Below are positions 14,901-25,702 of a stretch of DNA of 64,000 bases, piece by piece. The first letter of the stretch is position 1. Each line of letters begins with the position of its first letter. The notes beneath the pieces were generated by a model, which had not been told where the DNA came from, did no database searches, and saw only the letters and a program-made list of their open reading frames with translations. The position numbers and the translations under genes are program-made. This stretch comes from Mesodorylaimus sp. YZB2_4 (taxonomy: Eukaryota; Nematoda; Enoplea; Dorylaimida; Dorylaimidae): the NCBI GenBank assembly GCA_030248295.1, contig JASANH010000055.1, forward strand, positions 302,844-366,843. The letters are read 5' to 3'.

Positions 14901-15788
14901 CTCGTGCAGAAAAGGAACAGATCTTTTTGAAGCTACTTTGCAAAACGAAATCAAGAATTTACAGCCACAAATAAACTAAAAAATATCGTTAAAAATTTCT
15001 TGCAGCACGTCGCCCGGGCGAGTGTTCGACTCGCGGGCCGGTAAATCATTTCGTGTAAAATGTGTCCCTTCACCCTCGAGTGCGCATAAGCGTTTGGTGA
15101 TGTGGTAAAACATGAACATGAAGGCTTTGAAATAAGGGGCTTATCATCTATGCGGAACTATAGTGGTTACCTTTTGGCGGTAAATTTAAACTTAGAATTG
15201 TGCAAAGTTTCTGTAATGGTTTATGGTCGATGTACATGAAACTAACGCGCACTCATGACCCGTCTCTATCATGAAATTGCATTTCTGGCTTCTGTGGGCT
15301 TCCACTACTGCACACTGTGGCACTTTGCGCTTTGAACTTTGTGCAGTCTTCTTTTTGCTCGTGAGCAAATGACATGACAATTCTGGTTTCAGATGCACTA
15401 CACGTTCGACAAGAAAGACGATGAAGACAGGCACAAGGGCATTCTCAATCAGGTGCGTCACGCAAGTCATGTTCGACGACGTCACCATCACAATGGCAGG
15501 AAGATAATCGGCAACAACAGAGTGCCTAATGTGGTCCTAGAAAGCGCGCTGGTCCCCTTGGGAATAACTCTGGTCAAGAAAGGATCGGCCGCTTCTCTGC
15601 GTCATTTGGCAACTGCCAAAGAAGGCAGTGGAATGAAACGAAGTGGGACTGCCGATGCCCTCGTGCCAGCTATAAACATCGTTGATACGGGCAAGTCGAA
15701 TAGCGAGCAGGGTGATAAGAAAGTGAAATTTGTGTTGGATGAGAAGGATCAGGAGCGAGAGGCTGGGGAATCAGATAGCTTGCTTTAA
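2968..15788 (+). CDS. SLC9-family Na+/H+ exchanger (NHE), multi-exon
   Basis: Plasma-membrane type sodium-proton exchanger. Exon 1 (2,968-3,220) encodes a signal peptide (about residues 1-19), a glycosylation-rich ectodomain and the first membrane helix (YVGQPLLITLFIVAVCIIKI). Further exons, phase-consistent from 6,017 on: 5,901-6,017 (its 5' limit is uncertain), 6,083-6,164, 6,219-6,359, 6,414-6,489, 6,716-6,898, 6,951-7,032, 7,086-7,181, 7,943-8,073, 8,335-8,414, 12,851-12,991, 13,322-13,607, 13,646-13,754, 13,795-13,856, 14,646-14,767, 15,393-15,788. Diagnostic motifs are FFLFLLPPIILEAAYSL (amiloride-region helix), AAVDPVAVLAIFEE, FGESLFNDAVTVVLY and AYGGLRGAVTFSL. The spliced product is about 800 residues, close to vertebrate NHE1-5 length, with a basic, hydrophilic cytoplasmic tail from about exon 12 on. 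A small exon linking 3,220 to 5,901 may be missing from this model. The 4.4 kb intron before 12,851 hosts an antisense PLAT gene and transposable elements. Confidence 0.9.
4195..4315. repeat. Degenerate CTGACCTTGAC minisatellite
   Basis: The stretch contains several imperfect copies of CTGAcCTTGAC / CTGATC units in an intron of the exchanger gene. It creates a short spurious open frame. No terminal structure or target duplication is seen. Confidence 0.5.
5540..5583. repeat. Short CCCGAAA tandem repeat
   Basis: Near-perfect consecutive units GCCCGAAACCCGAAACCC followed by AAAAACCG variants lie in an intron just upstream of the second recognised exchanger exon. Confidence 0.45.
7430..7605. repeat. 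TA/CA-rich simple sequence tract
   Basis: An intronic stretch is made almost entirely of ATATAT, ACATAT and TATGTATA units. It gives a Tyr/Ile-rich spurious minus-strand frame and has low sequence complexity. Confidence 0.7.
9511..10217 (-). CDS. PLAT/LH2-domain protein nested antisense in the NHE intron
   Basis: The minus strand starts at ATG 10,217 with a short hydrophilic leader and runs into a PLAT domain: TTSYIVNVKTGDRFGAGTD, ANIYLQVFGENG, then the second half FERGHLDRFVLRGVPNIGKV and KIQISHDNSG. A 62 bp GT..AG intron (9,861-9,922; exon 1 is 9,923-10,217) joins this, in phase, to GLAPSWFLEYIEIS and LTFRFPYHKWL, the canonical W-F-L..V/I and F-P-x-x-x-W-L end of the fold. A full single PLAT domain is therefore present. 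Without removing the intron the frame stops at 9,861. The sequence after the domain (below about 9,770) has no recognised motif and may be tail, another intron or UTR. There is no signal peptide or catalytic domain, so this is probably a small lipid- or protein-binding protein. It is paralogous to the fragment at 1-144. Confidence 0.7.
11031..12121. mobile_element. TIR (MITE-like) element with GGGGCCGTTCAAA termini
   Basis: The left end GGGGCCGTTCAAATACGACA and the reverse complement of the right end, GGGGCCGTTCAAAAACGACA, form terminal inverted repeats of about 24 bp. A possible 3 bp target duplication CAA lies just outside (11,028-11,030 and 12,122-12,124). Subterminal regions on both sides repeat AAAACGACAAAAACGA-type units and G-runs. 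The interior holds a SINE (from about 11,288) and a frame at 11,650-11,967 with no recognised transposase motif, so the copy looks non-autonomous. It lies in the large exchanger intron. Confidence 0.6.
11288..11545 (+). mobile_element. tRNA-derived SINE, copy 1
   Basis: It begins near GCGGCCGCGTTTGTGCAGCGC and has A-box-like and B-box-like (GGGCTCAATCCCTGG) RNA polymerase III promoter blocks about 100 bp apart. The shared body follows: GCGAACCATAAACCCTCGCT, GGCCGTGGATGACTCAC and GGTACC. The same order of blocks recurs at 12,388 and, rearranged, at 26,720-27,040, which defines a family. It is inserted inside the TIR element at 11,031-12,121. Confidence 0.6.
12388..12622 (+). mobile_element. 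tRNA-derived SINE, copy 2
   Basis: The best-preserved copy starts GCGGCCGCGGTGGTGCAGCA (A-box-like) with B box AGAGTTCGATCCCCGG, then ACCATAAACCCTCGCTGACC, GGCCGTGGGGGACTCACCCG and a tail GAGAGACGGAAGCCAAACGA. It aligns along its length with copy 1. The body creates several overlapping spurious open frames on both strands. Confidence 0.65.
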
Positions 15789-16648
15789 AAATCGATATTT
15801 GGATTGTGAACTTGCGGCTCTGTAGTTCTTTCTTGTGCATACTGTAGTTTATACCCTTGTTGATAAGATTGGCCTTGTTAGATGCACAAATTGAGATAAT
15901 TATGAGTTTTCATGAAAATGGCTTTGATTCCTTATTATACGTAAGTTTTCACAAGCTATGCGTGCTGCAGCTTTGAAAGGACAGCGCTGGAAGTGACGGC
16001 GACTGCTGACTGCGGCAGGAAGGTCGCACTTTCAGGACGCCCTCCAGTGCAAGGTACGGTACAGTATTTACACAGATCGCACACTCGCGTTCTCCTTCCT
16101 TCACTTTCAGTCGCTTTTTCAGGTTTCTCGCGCTTCCAGTCTGACTTGTATTATCTTTTACATACCACTTAGCATGTGCCGCATGGTAGCAACATGCCCG
16201 TCGTGAGATAAGGAAAAAACTTGGAAAAGGTTAGAATAAGCAGCCACTTCCATTCGAGGGTTCACCAAAAAGGCAGTATTTATTCGCACTTTGCACTTTT
16301 TCCACGCGTCCAATACATCATCGCGTGCAAGACACTATATCTTACCCTGCACACTTTCAGCGGCTGGTACGAACCGGTGCCTGGCTGCTGATGTCTGTCC
16401 GTTTTCGCTCGTTCGAAATGGTGTTTTCACAGCGGCAACAAGTTTCCTATCAGCTGACTCGACTGCCAGTTGGCCTGTCTTTTAGACTGCCTAGTATAAG
16501 CTGTACGTGCGGCAATTTGAAAATAGACCAGGTGAGCTCAAGGCAATGCGCAAAGACGAATAACACGGTCTGTTTACCGACTCCAACGCCAGTCGATATC
16601 GCTGTTGTTGAGTCGACCACCCTCGACGACTGACAAACGAGCAGGCCT
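15789..16648. other. Intergenic between the NHE and NRF-6-like genes
   Basis: No coding exon is recognised in these 860 bp. The region must hold the 3' end of the exchanger transcript and the promoter of the next gene, both on the plus strand. Small frames around 16,291-16,633 lack motifs. Confidence 0.5.
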
Positions 16649-19600
16649 ATGCAATTCAACATGATTAAACCCAAGTGGCTACGAAATCTGGCATTTTTAT
16701 TCCTTCTGTCAATTTTTATTAAAGGCGAGGCATTGACAGTGGATGATTTCGATGACGAAAAGCCAACTACTGATGGTGGAATCAACTTGATGGACTTGAA
16801 AGTGTCGGAAGTACTGCGAATACTCAAAGTCGACCCTTCCATACTGGCCAAGGCAGCATCAAGCGGTGATACTAACGTTTTAGAAAAATTCAAAAATTAT
16901 GTGCAAGATAAATTATTAAAAGTCATTTCCGTTCCATGCTATGCCGATTTGGGATACTTCGTGCAGCAATTGTTCGAGTATGGACATGCCGTGTATCAAC
17001 TGAGCAACGCGTGCTTAAATTCTACTTCGCCGGGCGGAATCGACTGTGAGTGTGCGAAATCGTTGGAGGATGTTTCAGAATCCAAGTCATGGACAATGTC
17101 AGGTGGGCCCATTGTGCTGACATGGAAAAAACAGCCATATTGGGTGTTTTTTACTGTGATTTCAGTCCTGGATGCTACTGGCCGAGCCACATCGGGTGTG
17201 TTTGAGGGCAACCTTTTCCTCACTGGCGATTATGAACAGTGTGTCAATATCAAGCATTCGAAAAATACTCAGGGGTAAGTGCAGTGACTTTGTGTAAAAT
17301 GTTTGCATAACTTTTTGTTGCTTTTTAGAGAAATATGGGAAGGACAGTATTGTCGGATTGACACCAGTTTTTATGTAAGTTGAGCTTCCGTGACCGAGTT
17401 CAGTGTTCTTTGTATTCGAAGATAAACTGTGATAATTCTCTGCAGCAAAACCAAACCTGCAGTACAACGTACGTACTGCGGTTGGATACATGCTTCCCAT
17501 CATCGTGCACTCAACGAGATGTGCAAGCTTTGATCAACGCTGGTAACCAAAGTCTGCTGTCCGCAAGCCAAATTACTGTTATAGTTTTGTCTGATCCCAG
17601 GACTGCAGTATGTGTCGGAGACTTCACCTAGCGCGGTGAGCATGATTTGCGAATCGAAAGCAAGTTGCCACGATCGACACAGGTCCATTTCGAACGATCC
17701 AGCTGCAATGTTAGTGCTGTAAGTGGTTTATGGAAGAAAACAGGGCACATTTACGCGGTCTAAAATTTATGGACTGTAGATCGATCATAATCCTTGCTAT
17801 GACCCTGATGATCAGTGGCACACTGTACGATTACTATTCATATCAGCCTGTCCTTCGATCTTTGCCCAAATCGGTGCCTCAGTCTGACATAACCGTAAAT
17901 GGGACAGTTGGATATGAAAGGGTAACTGCCAACATTGTTTTCCTATCTATATATATCTTGCCAAAAAACGCGTTTTAGATTACCCAATCCGAATATGCGA
18001 ATAATCAGTGTAAGAAAATCTGTTTTCAAAAATTCCTAATTAAAACAATTTTGCACTTTTACGGGTAGCTTGGTTTGTCAAAATGATATTGTCCTTCTCC
18101 GTCTACACTAACGGGCGAAAATTATTTGATACCACAAAAAGACCAGGTCAAATTCATTGCCTTCATGGTGTTCGATTTTTGAGCATGGCGTGGATTATTT
18201 TTGGTCATACTTACTATTGGTCTCGAAATTACATAAGTATGTTCCCCTTAGTCATATCCTCTGTGACAAGTTGGTCTTCATGCCTTTCTTGGCTTCATGC
18301 CTTTCAGCAACTTCATAACTTAGCACTTTCGTGTTGATTTTCACCCTCCTGGAATTTTAGACAATTTAATGCAAGCATATACACTCCCGCCAAAATTTTT
18401 GAATCAAATGCTCTTGAATGGTTCTTTGGCGGTGGATGCATTTTACACCATCGCGTAAGCTCTGGTTTCAATCTGATCGTGAGGCCTGCTGCGTATAATG
18501 AACATTGTTTCAGTGCCATGTTGCTGGTGTATCTATGGATGAAGGAAATGAAGAAGACAAATGGACGACGAGTCAAATCTCCTCAACTGTGGGTCATGTT
18601 TTACGTCCATCGATACGTCAGGTACTGGCGCATCTCGCATAAACTTTACATTTGCCAGGGCAACAATGTCACGTGCATACTTCTCTATGTTTGGTCGTAA
18701 AAAGCTGCAAGGCATGAGATAAAAATGCGCAAAACGTAGCGGGTGAGTGGGAAAACTAGCTAATCACACACGTTGCCCTGACAAGCAGCGGATAAAATCA
18801 TGAACTACTTTATAATCCTGTCTTTTTGTGCAACATGAAGTTTCCTGCCCAGACTGACCCCTCTGTACGCCATGATATTGGCCATCGACGCAACTTTAAT
18901 CAAATACGCCGCGGACGGACCGCTGTGGAATCAAGACGGCATCGAAGGAACGGCATGCGACAAATCGTGGTGGACAAACTTACTATATGTCAATAACTTC
19001 GTCAACCTGGACGACCAGGTATGAGACTACTCAACAAGCACCGCGCATCTGATCTTTCCCTGAGAGCTGCACTAATCGTCACACTGCAGCCGGCATATGC
19101 AGTGCAGAGTAGGATCAAATTTTGTGTCACCGTATAATTTGTGCGCAGTGTAAAGTGCACAGATTAGTGCAGGAGCACTGACAGTGCGGGAGCGATCGAT
19201 AATATTCCTCTATTTCCAGTGCATGAGCTGGTCCTGGTACTTGGCCAATGATATGCAATTCTTTATCGTTTCGCCCATATTCTTGGTTCTGCTGTGGTGG
19301 TATGTCCTGCTTGCATTCTCTGTTCACGACTGCTGTACTGTGTCGGCAAAAACTTCAGGAAGGAAATCGTTGGCGTGGTCAGTATTATCATCGCTATTGT
19401 ATCGACATGTATAATTCGAGCAGTTATTATACAAAGCCATGAAAACTGGCCTCCCATCAGCATTTTTTCGATGGACGATAAACAGTGAGTGAAACTGACA
19501 TTTTTTCATTAAGTCTGATCAATCGGACCACAGTTACTACATCCCCCATAAATCAGTCCTAAACAACTGTGCTCTTCAATGAGGATCGATGAGGATTAGT

Positions 19601-22025
19601 TGGTGCAATTCCACCTGACCAGACTTATATGTGCATAGTGGATAATATCAAGCGCAAGAGCTGCGACCTTATGCACGATCCTGCTGGTGCAGGTCACCCG
19701 TGGGCCCCTGGGTCAGCTCATACTCGACCTGTGTATATGTAGGGCAGCTTGCAAAAGAAGAGGCTTCAAAGGGCTGGGTATGCACATCCACACGCACTTT
19801 AGGCTGAGAATCCATATCTGTGGGATCGCAGTCCATATGTCAATTTTATTTTCATTAGCTTACCCATTTCAGTGGGTAAGCTAATTTTGTGCCGCTGATG
19901 ATGGACGCCATTTTAAGAAGGGGGTACAGCAACTGGGAAAAGGAGACTGCAGATGACTGACTGACTGCTTTTATAGAAAGATAGCTCCTGAAAGAGCAGC
20001 GCCAAGTCTCAAAAATAAGAAATGGAAAGGCGATAGGTTCAGGGAGTCTAAACCACTTTTCTGGACGGAAGTTTCTGACTGCAATATAGATTGCCCAGAG
20101 CTAGCGTTCGTTCAGGATCCCGATTCTGGTCGGGCGGGGTCGCCCCTCCTGTACCCGATCCCGATAAAAAATGGTCAGGATTAAACATTTTGGAGATGTG
20201 TGAAAGAGGAAGGGGAGAGGGAGGGATTGGGAAGGGAGTGTTCAGAAGGGTAAGCTGGAGAAACTTTGCCGAATGATCGAACTGATAAAGAGGAAGCAAG
20301 GGACTTGTTTGCTAATTGGTGACTGATAAAACCCGCATCGACCGATCCGACCCACGGCCTGGATTCCGATCCCGATCCGCTTCATAAAATACAAAATTGG
20401 TGGGGATGACGTATCTGGCACTCATTCTTACCAACCTGCCCTGTTTCTTCGCTGTACCTCTCTATCAGACCACTGCAAAGACACGGGAGAGATAACCATC
20501 GCCTGCAGTGGGATGAAATGCTGACTTGAGAGAAAAAACGGGACTTCCTCATCATCGAATGCCACACCTGATCATTTTCCAGCAAATTAAACGCAAAAAA
20601 TTTTAGTTGCCGATCCGGCTGATCCAACAGTCGGACTGGATTGAAAACTGATTCACCCTGGATCGGTCAATGCTGGGAATAAAACGTGAAAAATCACACC
20701 TTAAAAATCCCGATCCCAGTCGGGATGAGCGGGTGCCGAACGAACGCTACAGAGCACAATGTACAGCGCCCTGCGCCCTTCTGAACAGTCTTTAGTGATA
20801 ATTTTTCTCAAATGAATCATAATTTCTTTAGATTCGAGCTTGTCGAGCCGTATTGGAAAGCAGTCTATATCAAACCATACACCCGATGTGGACCGTTTTT
20901 AGTTGGCCTTCTACTCGGATATATTTTCTACAAAACTCAGTTGAAAGTTGACATACCCAGAGTAAGTGCATGCGTACTGCTCACTCTTTTCACGCCATAT
21001 AATTTGTTGTACTGTACCAAAAGATTTATCAGTCCACTCACTGTTAGTTGTATCAGTACAATATAAATCGCACTGAAATCACGGGGTTCATACGGGTATT
21101 AAGATGCTGTACCATGGTCTTGTTCTTGTTCCTATTATACTTATGCCTGATTTAGTGGATAGCCCACCTCGGTTGGCTGCTCGCCGCTGGTCTCGGTGTT
21201 GGTATTGTCTTCGGTCTGTTCGAATTCTCCAATACGGCCTACATATCCACTGTTGGCAACGTCATTTATGGCGGGTTTGGACGCACACTTTGGGCAATTG
21301 CATTGAGTTGGGTCATTTTCGCATCAGCTACTGGTTATGGAGGTAAAAACATGAGGCATTATCATATGCAAGACATACCCTCATCTCAGGTCCTGTTGTA
21401 AAGCATTGGCCGTCATATGTGTTGGACATGCCCTAGATGAGCACTGTCGCACGCAAGCAGCTACGACATGCCCAAAAGTTTAGATGGTCAAAGCAAAGCG
21501 CTATGATCGCTGGTCTGGGGTACTCGGATTCAGGACAAAGGATCATATCATATCAACGTCCTAAAATCCAATATGCCTTGTACAAAGCGACTACTTTTCC
21601 CTTTCAGGCCCAGTTGGCGCTTTCTTATCGTGGAAAATCTTCATGCCCTTGAGCAAATTGGTTTATGCCGCATATTTGCTACACCCCGTTCTGATCATGG
21701 TTTATTATTCTAGTCAACTGAGACCGCTGCATTTTAGCGGCCATTACCATTATGTATGCCCCACGTTTCTCCCTTTTTCAGAAATCAATAGCACACAATC
21801 CCATTTTTTCAGGTCTCCTACTTCCTCACCCATCTTCTTCTCTCCTTCGTTATCGCCCTTTTGCTAAGTATGGCCTTCGAGGTACCCATTCAAGGACTGG
21901 AGAATATCGTTTTCGGCAGCCATAATTCGGATAGAAAAAAACAAACTCCGAGCCATAAGTCGACAAATCGAGAGGAAAAATCGAAAGCTCAAAATGATAA
22001 CGGAGAAACCTCAGCTATGACTTAA
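16649..22025 (+). CDS. NRF-6-like (nose resistant to fluoxetine) acyltransferase-3 membrane protein
   Basis: The start at 16,649 gives a signal peptide (about residues 1-28), then the Cys-bearing NRF N-terminal domain (VPCYADLGYFVQQLFEYG, EGQYCRIDTSFY, DTCFPSSCTQRDVQ, SAVSMICESKASC). A multi-pass acyltransferase-3 domain follows: SVYTNGRKLFDTTKRPGQIH, CLHGVRFLSMAWIIFGHTY, CMSWSWYLANDMQFFIVSP, YIKPYTRCGPFLVGLLLGYI, KLVYAAYLLHPVLIMVYY. Exons: 16,649-17,274; 17,329-17,374; 17,446-17,542; 17,601-17,718; 17,780-17,921; then approximately 18,068-18,236; 18,361-18,451; 18,513-18,620; 18,856-19,020; 19,221-19,300; 19,320-19,482; 20,832-20,960; 21,157-21,341; 21,608-21,751; 21,813-22,025. The protein ends in a hydrophilic Lys/Ser-rich tail. 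The family is expanded in nematodes and arthropods and is linked to lipid or drug uptake in C. elegans; the enzymatic substrate is unknown. The 1.3 kb intron before 20,832 hosts a TIR element. The junction near 18,068 was not resolved. Confidence 0.88.
20102..20749. mobile_element. 648 bp TIR element with 6 bp target duplication
   Basis: Termini are the perfect 12 bp inverted repeat TAGCGTTCGTTC. They are flanked by the direct repeat CAGAGC at 20,096-20,101 and 20,750-20,755. The subterminal sequence is also inverted, with CCCGATTCTGGTCGGG-like and CCCGACTGGGATCGGG-like palindromes near the two ends. Several CCGATCCCGAT units occur inside. There is no coding capacity. Classed as a non-autonomous DNA transposon or MITE in an intron of the NRF-6-like gene. 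Confidence 0.7.
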
Positions 22026-22343
22026 TTTTAGAGAAAGAGTGAAATGTGTTTTTTAATCAAGCCTGCAGAATGCCAGAAATTTGAATATTTTTGTTGTCAA
22101 GACCAGACTAGCAACAATTTTGTTTCCAACGTTACTATTAAGTTTCAATTTTTCTGTCATTTCTCACCCATCACATTTTTGGAAGCTTCGTTTTAGTGAA
22201 CTTTTCTCAATCACCTATTTTTTACTTTACACGCAGGCCAATCGCAGTTAGCAAACCCCAGCCATTCTGAAACATAATGCTCTAAATTCCATTTCTACCA
22301 CTGTCATCGCAAAAGTCAAGAAACATACTATTTTCGTGAAATT
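22026..22343. other. Convergent 3' intergenic region
   Basis: About 320 bp between two genes transcribed toward each other. It is AT-rich, without a coding exon; both transcripts should end here. Confidence 0.5.
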
Positions 22344-23182
22344 CTAATGATGTTCCTTGTGCCAACGTTCCCAATTCTCGCCAATGAATATATCTTTCTC
22401 TTTTGGCGTGACTATACGGTATAACATATAAATTGCGAGCATGCCACTGAACACTGCAAACATTGCAAATAGGGCATTGAAGAAGTCATCGAATTTGCCG
22501 AGTTTATGCACTGGCAACGACGGATCGCGCTGAAATGAGACAAAAACTTCAAAGTAGATGAGTAATTTGGCTTCTGATTTATCTTACATTAAAATTTAAA
22601 AGTTTGCACGGGTATCATCTCTCGTCCTCTCATTCCTACTCTATTTCGGGAGGCTGCGTCGCTCAGAAACTAAGTTCAATAAAAATTTTTGCTGTCGTCC
22701 CTCAACTACACAAGTGCCAAAATTTAGAGGTGCACTAATCTGGGTCATGGTAGAACCGAACCTGCCAAAAGCCAAAAGCAGTCTTTCCATAAAATTTATA
22801 CCTGGTACCACAACTGTTTCGCTAAAATCCTCTCTCGTCCTCTCATTTTTGAAAATATCGGCCGGTTATGCTGGTCGACTTTGCCTTCTTGGCGCCACTT
22901 GTCTAATAATTCCAAGTAATTATACTCGCCGTAAATTCCTGGGTAAGGATACGGATATCGACGACCATTGATAATTACGTAACCAGGTTCCTGTTTCACG
23001 TCCACTTCGCCCGCGTACTCAGTCGGGATATTCAATTTGGGCATATCTGTTATCAAGGGTGGATCGCCCGCCGACGGTTTACTCGGGACATTTGCGAACG
23101 ATCGTTGCTGAAGCGATGTCGAAAGACGCGTCAAGTGATGCGATCGTCGGGACAACGCATTGAATAAAAGGCCTGGCAACAT
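22344..23182 (-). CDS. Small two-exon protein, probably mitochondrial inner-membrane, unidentified
   Basis: Exon 1 is 22,802-23,182 and exon 2 is 22,344-22,529, both minus, joined in phase at CAG/GTATAA and TTTCAG. The predicted product is 189 residues. The N-terminus (MLPGLLFNALSRRSHHLTRL, then STSLQQRSFA) is Arg/Ser-rich without acids and looks like a mitochondrial presequence. The middle contains NGRRYPYPYPGIYGEYNYLE. The second exon gives one membrane helix (ALFAMFAVFSGMLAIYMLY) and an Arg/Lys/His-rich end (ENWERWHKEHH). Size, presequence and single helix resemble accessory subunits of respiratory-chain complexes, but I cannot match it to a named subunit. It is convergent with the NRF-6-like gene. 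Confidence 0.65.
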
Positions 23183-24158
23183 CGCTGATTTAAAACGTTG
23201 CTAACTTTTTAAGAATTTTTCGAACAGTCTAATCGGAAGCAAAGATTGAGATTACTGTAGCCGCAGGGCAGTTAGCGCACTGGATAGGCAATGATATTCA
23301 GGTATACACCACAGCACCAAAGAGGCGGGAATTTAAAAGCTCGGAATAATGGAGAATTTCTTGAAATTATAGATAGTAGATAATGTCTGTAATAAGCTAC
23401 CCACCGCCCCCCAAATAAATCGAATATTGAAGGCAGCGAAGAGAAAGCAGTAGTTTTAACGACAAGGATTACGTTACATAAAGTGTTAGTGGTTTGATGC
23501 AGCAAAATATTGATTAAGACAGCAGCCTACAGGATAGAGGACTAAAAGCTGAAACTGGGCTATCCTTATAACGACAAGCTTGTCCACAGATCAGTTTCTG
23601 CTTCATCTTCACCTCATACAAAAGAATGAATGGTCGCTTCAACGTCACGATCGCCTATCCAGCCCACTCGACTCCCAAATCGTCCACTCATTCACTCGTC
23701 CTTGCCGCAATACAACGTAAGGCCATGTTGGGAAAGGCGATCCAATACTTGGGCTTCAGAATTGGCGTGCATTCAAGCACTTCATTCTGAAAGGGGAGCG
23801 TGTCAGACCAACAAACGGGCTCGGCTACTATGGATCACATGCTTGGAGCGGGATATGTCGCATACTGAGATGATTCTTGGGTCATCGATCGCGCGAGATC
23901 CGACGAAGTGTTGAAGATCAAGGAAGCCATCTATTTTCCAAACATTCAACATTGACCAGCTGAAGAACTTCGAAACACTCACGCTTTGCAATAAGTTGTT
24001 GATGCCTGTTTAACATGTATGTCTGCTCTACCCTAATCGTAAGGCCTCGTTTCACTGATGCGATGGCAATCTCGCCTTCTAACGTGTTTTTTAGTCATTA
24101 TAATGTCTCTGCCGTGATATCGACCTACAGTATGTGTTTGAAAGAAGTCTTACATATA
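23183..24158. other. Intergenic, no recognisable gene
   Basis: This is the 5' side of the minus-strand gene ending at 23,182 and holds its promoter. The frame at 23,630-23,914 (plus) has no motif or splice support. Confidence 0.4.
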
Positions 24159-24810
24159 AGCACATTATAGGTAAAAAGAGGTTGCTTTTGGTCAAAAAAT
24201 CATAACTTGCTCATTTTTATGTCTAAAACAATTTTAAAAATACAGAAATGACCGCTGAATTCCAAGGAATCTAAAGCTTTTTTATAACTTAGCCTAGCTA
24301 TAACCGTTCATGCGACACACCTACAACAAAAACCGTCCACGATTAGCCGTGATCAGTCACATAATCGATTATGGGCAAATTATTAAAACCGTCAAACTTT
24401 GTTTGTTTCACTGAAATAATAGCCTTGGGCCACTATTTCATAAAACAGCTCGAAATTTCACCCTACGACCATAGATTATTGTGCATATGTGAGATAATTG
24501 AACCCCATTTAGGCGAAATAGCCAAAACTAAGCAATAATTTTAGCTGTTGATCAGATGCGCTGATCAGTAGTAGCCTATCTTGTAGCCCTTGGAAAGAGC
24601 TTTCAAACGCTTTTTTTCCGCGTCAGAATTTGTTGATGTTCACCCGAGATATTAAAGAAAATTCAAATCAAGAAGGAGTAATAATTTATAGCTTTAGATT
24701 CCTTGGAATGTAGTGGTCATTTATGTATTTTTAAAATTGTTTTAGACACACAAATAAGCAAGTTATGATTTTTTGACCAGAAGTAATCACTTTTTACCTA
24801 TAATATGCTC
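24159..24810. mobile_element. MITE-like element with about 125 bp imperfect TIRs
   Basis: 24,159-24,285 and the reverse complement of 24,688-24,810 share long blocks: ATTATAGGTAAAAAG, GGTCAAAAAATCATAACTTG, TCTAAAACAATTTTAAAAAT, and TTCCAAGGAATCTAAAGCT. The interior is AT-rich and non-coding. Similarity weakens outside the core (TATAAG versus TATATGG), so the exact ends and target duplication are uncertain. Confidence 0.65.
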
Positions 24811-25702
24811 TATTTCCATATAAAGGCATTTTAAAAAAAGTTTACTTCCGCCAAGACAATCAGTTTTGTGAGTACTTTCGATCGAGCACATAAAAAAGGG
24901 GTCAAAAAATTCGACTGGCCAAGCATATTCTGTGTGGGTCGAGTCTCTAAAAAACCCTCTCTTAAAACTATCTGACGAGTTGGCCATAAGATTTGCCATA
25001 AAATAATTGGATGCTTATTATAGAATGATGACATAAAGCTTTCCACAGCGTTAACTTGTCCTTGACCCTTTGCTAGTATATCCATGACCCTTTGCGGGTT
25101 GACAATTCAGTAGGTCCTTCAGACCCTGTAATCGTTCATTTTCCAGTCTCCTGGAACTACAGCACTAAAGCACTTTGAAGCACTAAAATTGAAGGTCCAC
25201 TTGATCGTACCTCTGTTTTCTTCCAACTAATCAAGCTTTACGTTTGCAAAAGGCGCTGGAAACCTTTGACGTTCGCGTCGAAAAATTTCTGTGGTGGTTT
25301 CACACACAGTATTACAGAAAATTATCCTTCTGCGGATATTAGCAATGCACGACACATACGCAGATTTTTAACTCTATCATAATCCATTCTAATCCATTAC
25401 CAATTCAATCCTAACCGATTCACTCATCCGATTCGGTGGTGGTTTGTGCAAGCTTCGTTAATATGAATGACAAGCCAGCTGACGCAATTTTCCGGGTAGC
25501 AAAAACTACGTAGAAAGCGCGTCTTCATTGCTGCCGCGTGCCGTTGTGCTCTTTCAGAAATTGCTGGTTGGAATCCTTCTTCTGCCTTTGGCAGGCAAGG
25601 ACAAAGAAATTTGTCAGAGAAACAGTGCATTTGGTTTGAAATCTGGGTCCTTCATTTTCTGTGTCTAAAGCAAGATATCCGGCATAATTTGAATTCTAAA
25701 CA
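24811..25702. other. Intergenic upstream of the secreted Cys-rich gene
   Basis: No supported exon. Minus-strand frames at 24,831-25,085 and 25,424-25,630 show no motif. A promoter for the gene starting at 25,703 is expected here but not recognisable. Confidence 0.4.

Noticed and set aside
15003..15055. tRNA-like B-box sequence GAGTGTTCGACTCGC
   Set aside because: No cloverleaf, no acceptor stem or anticodon arm could be built around it. No complete tRNA gene was found anywhere in the window.
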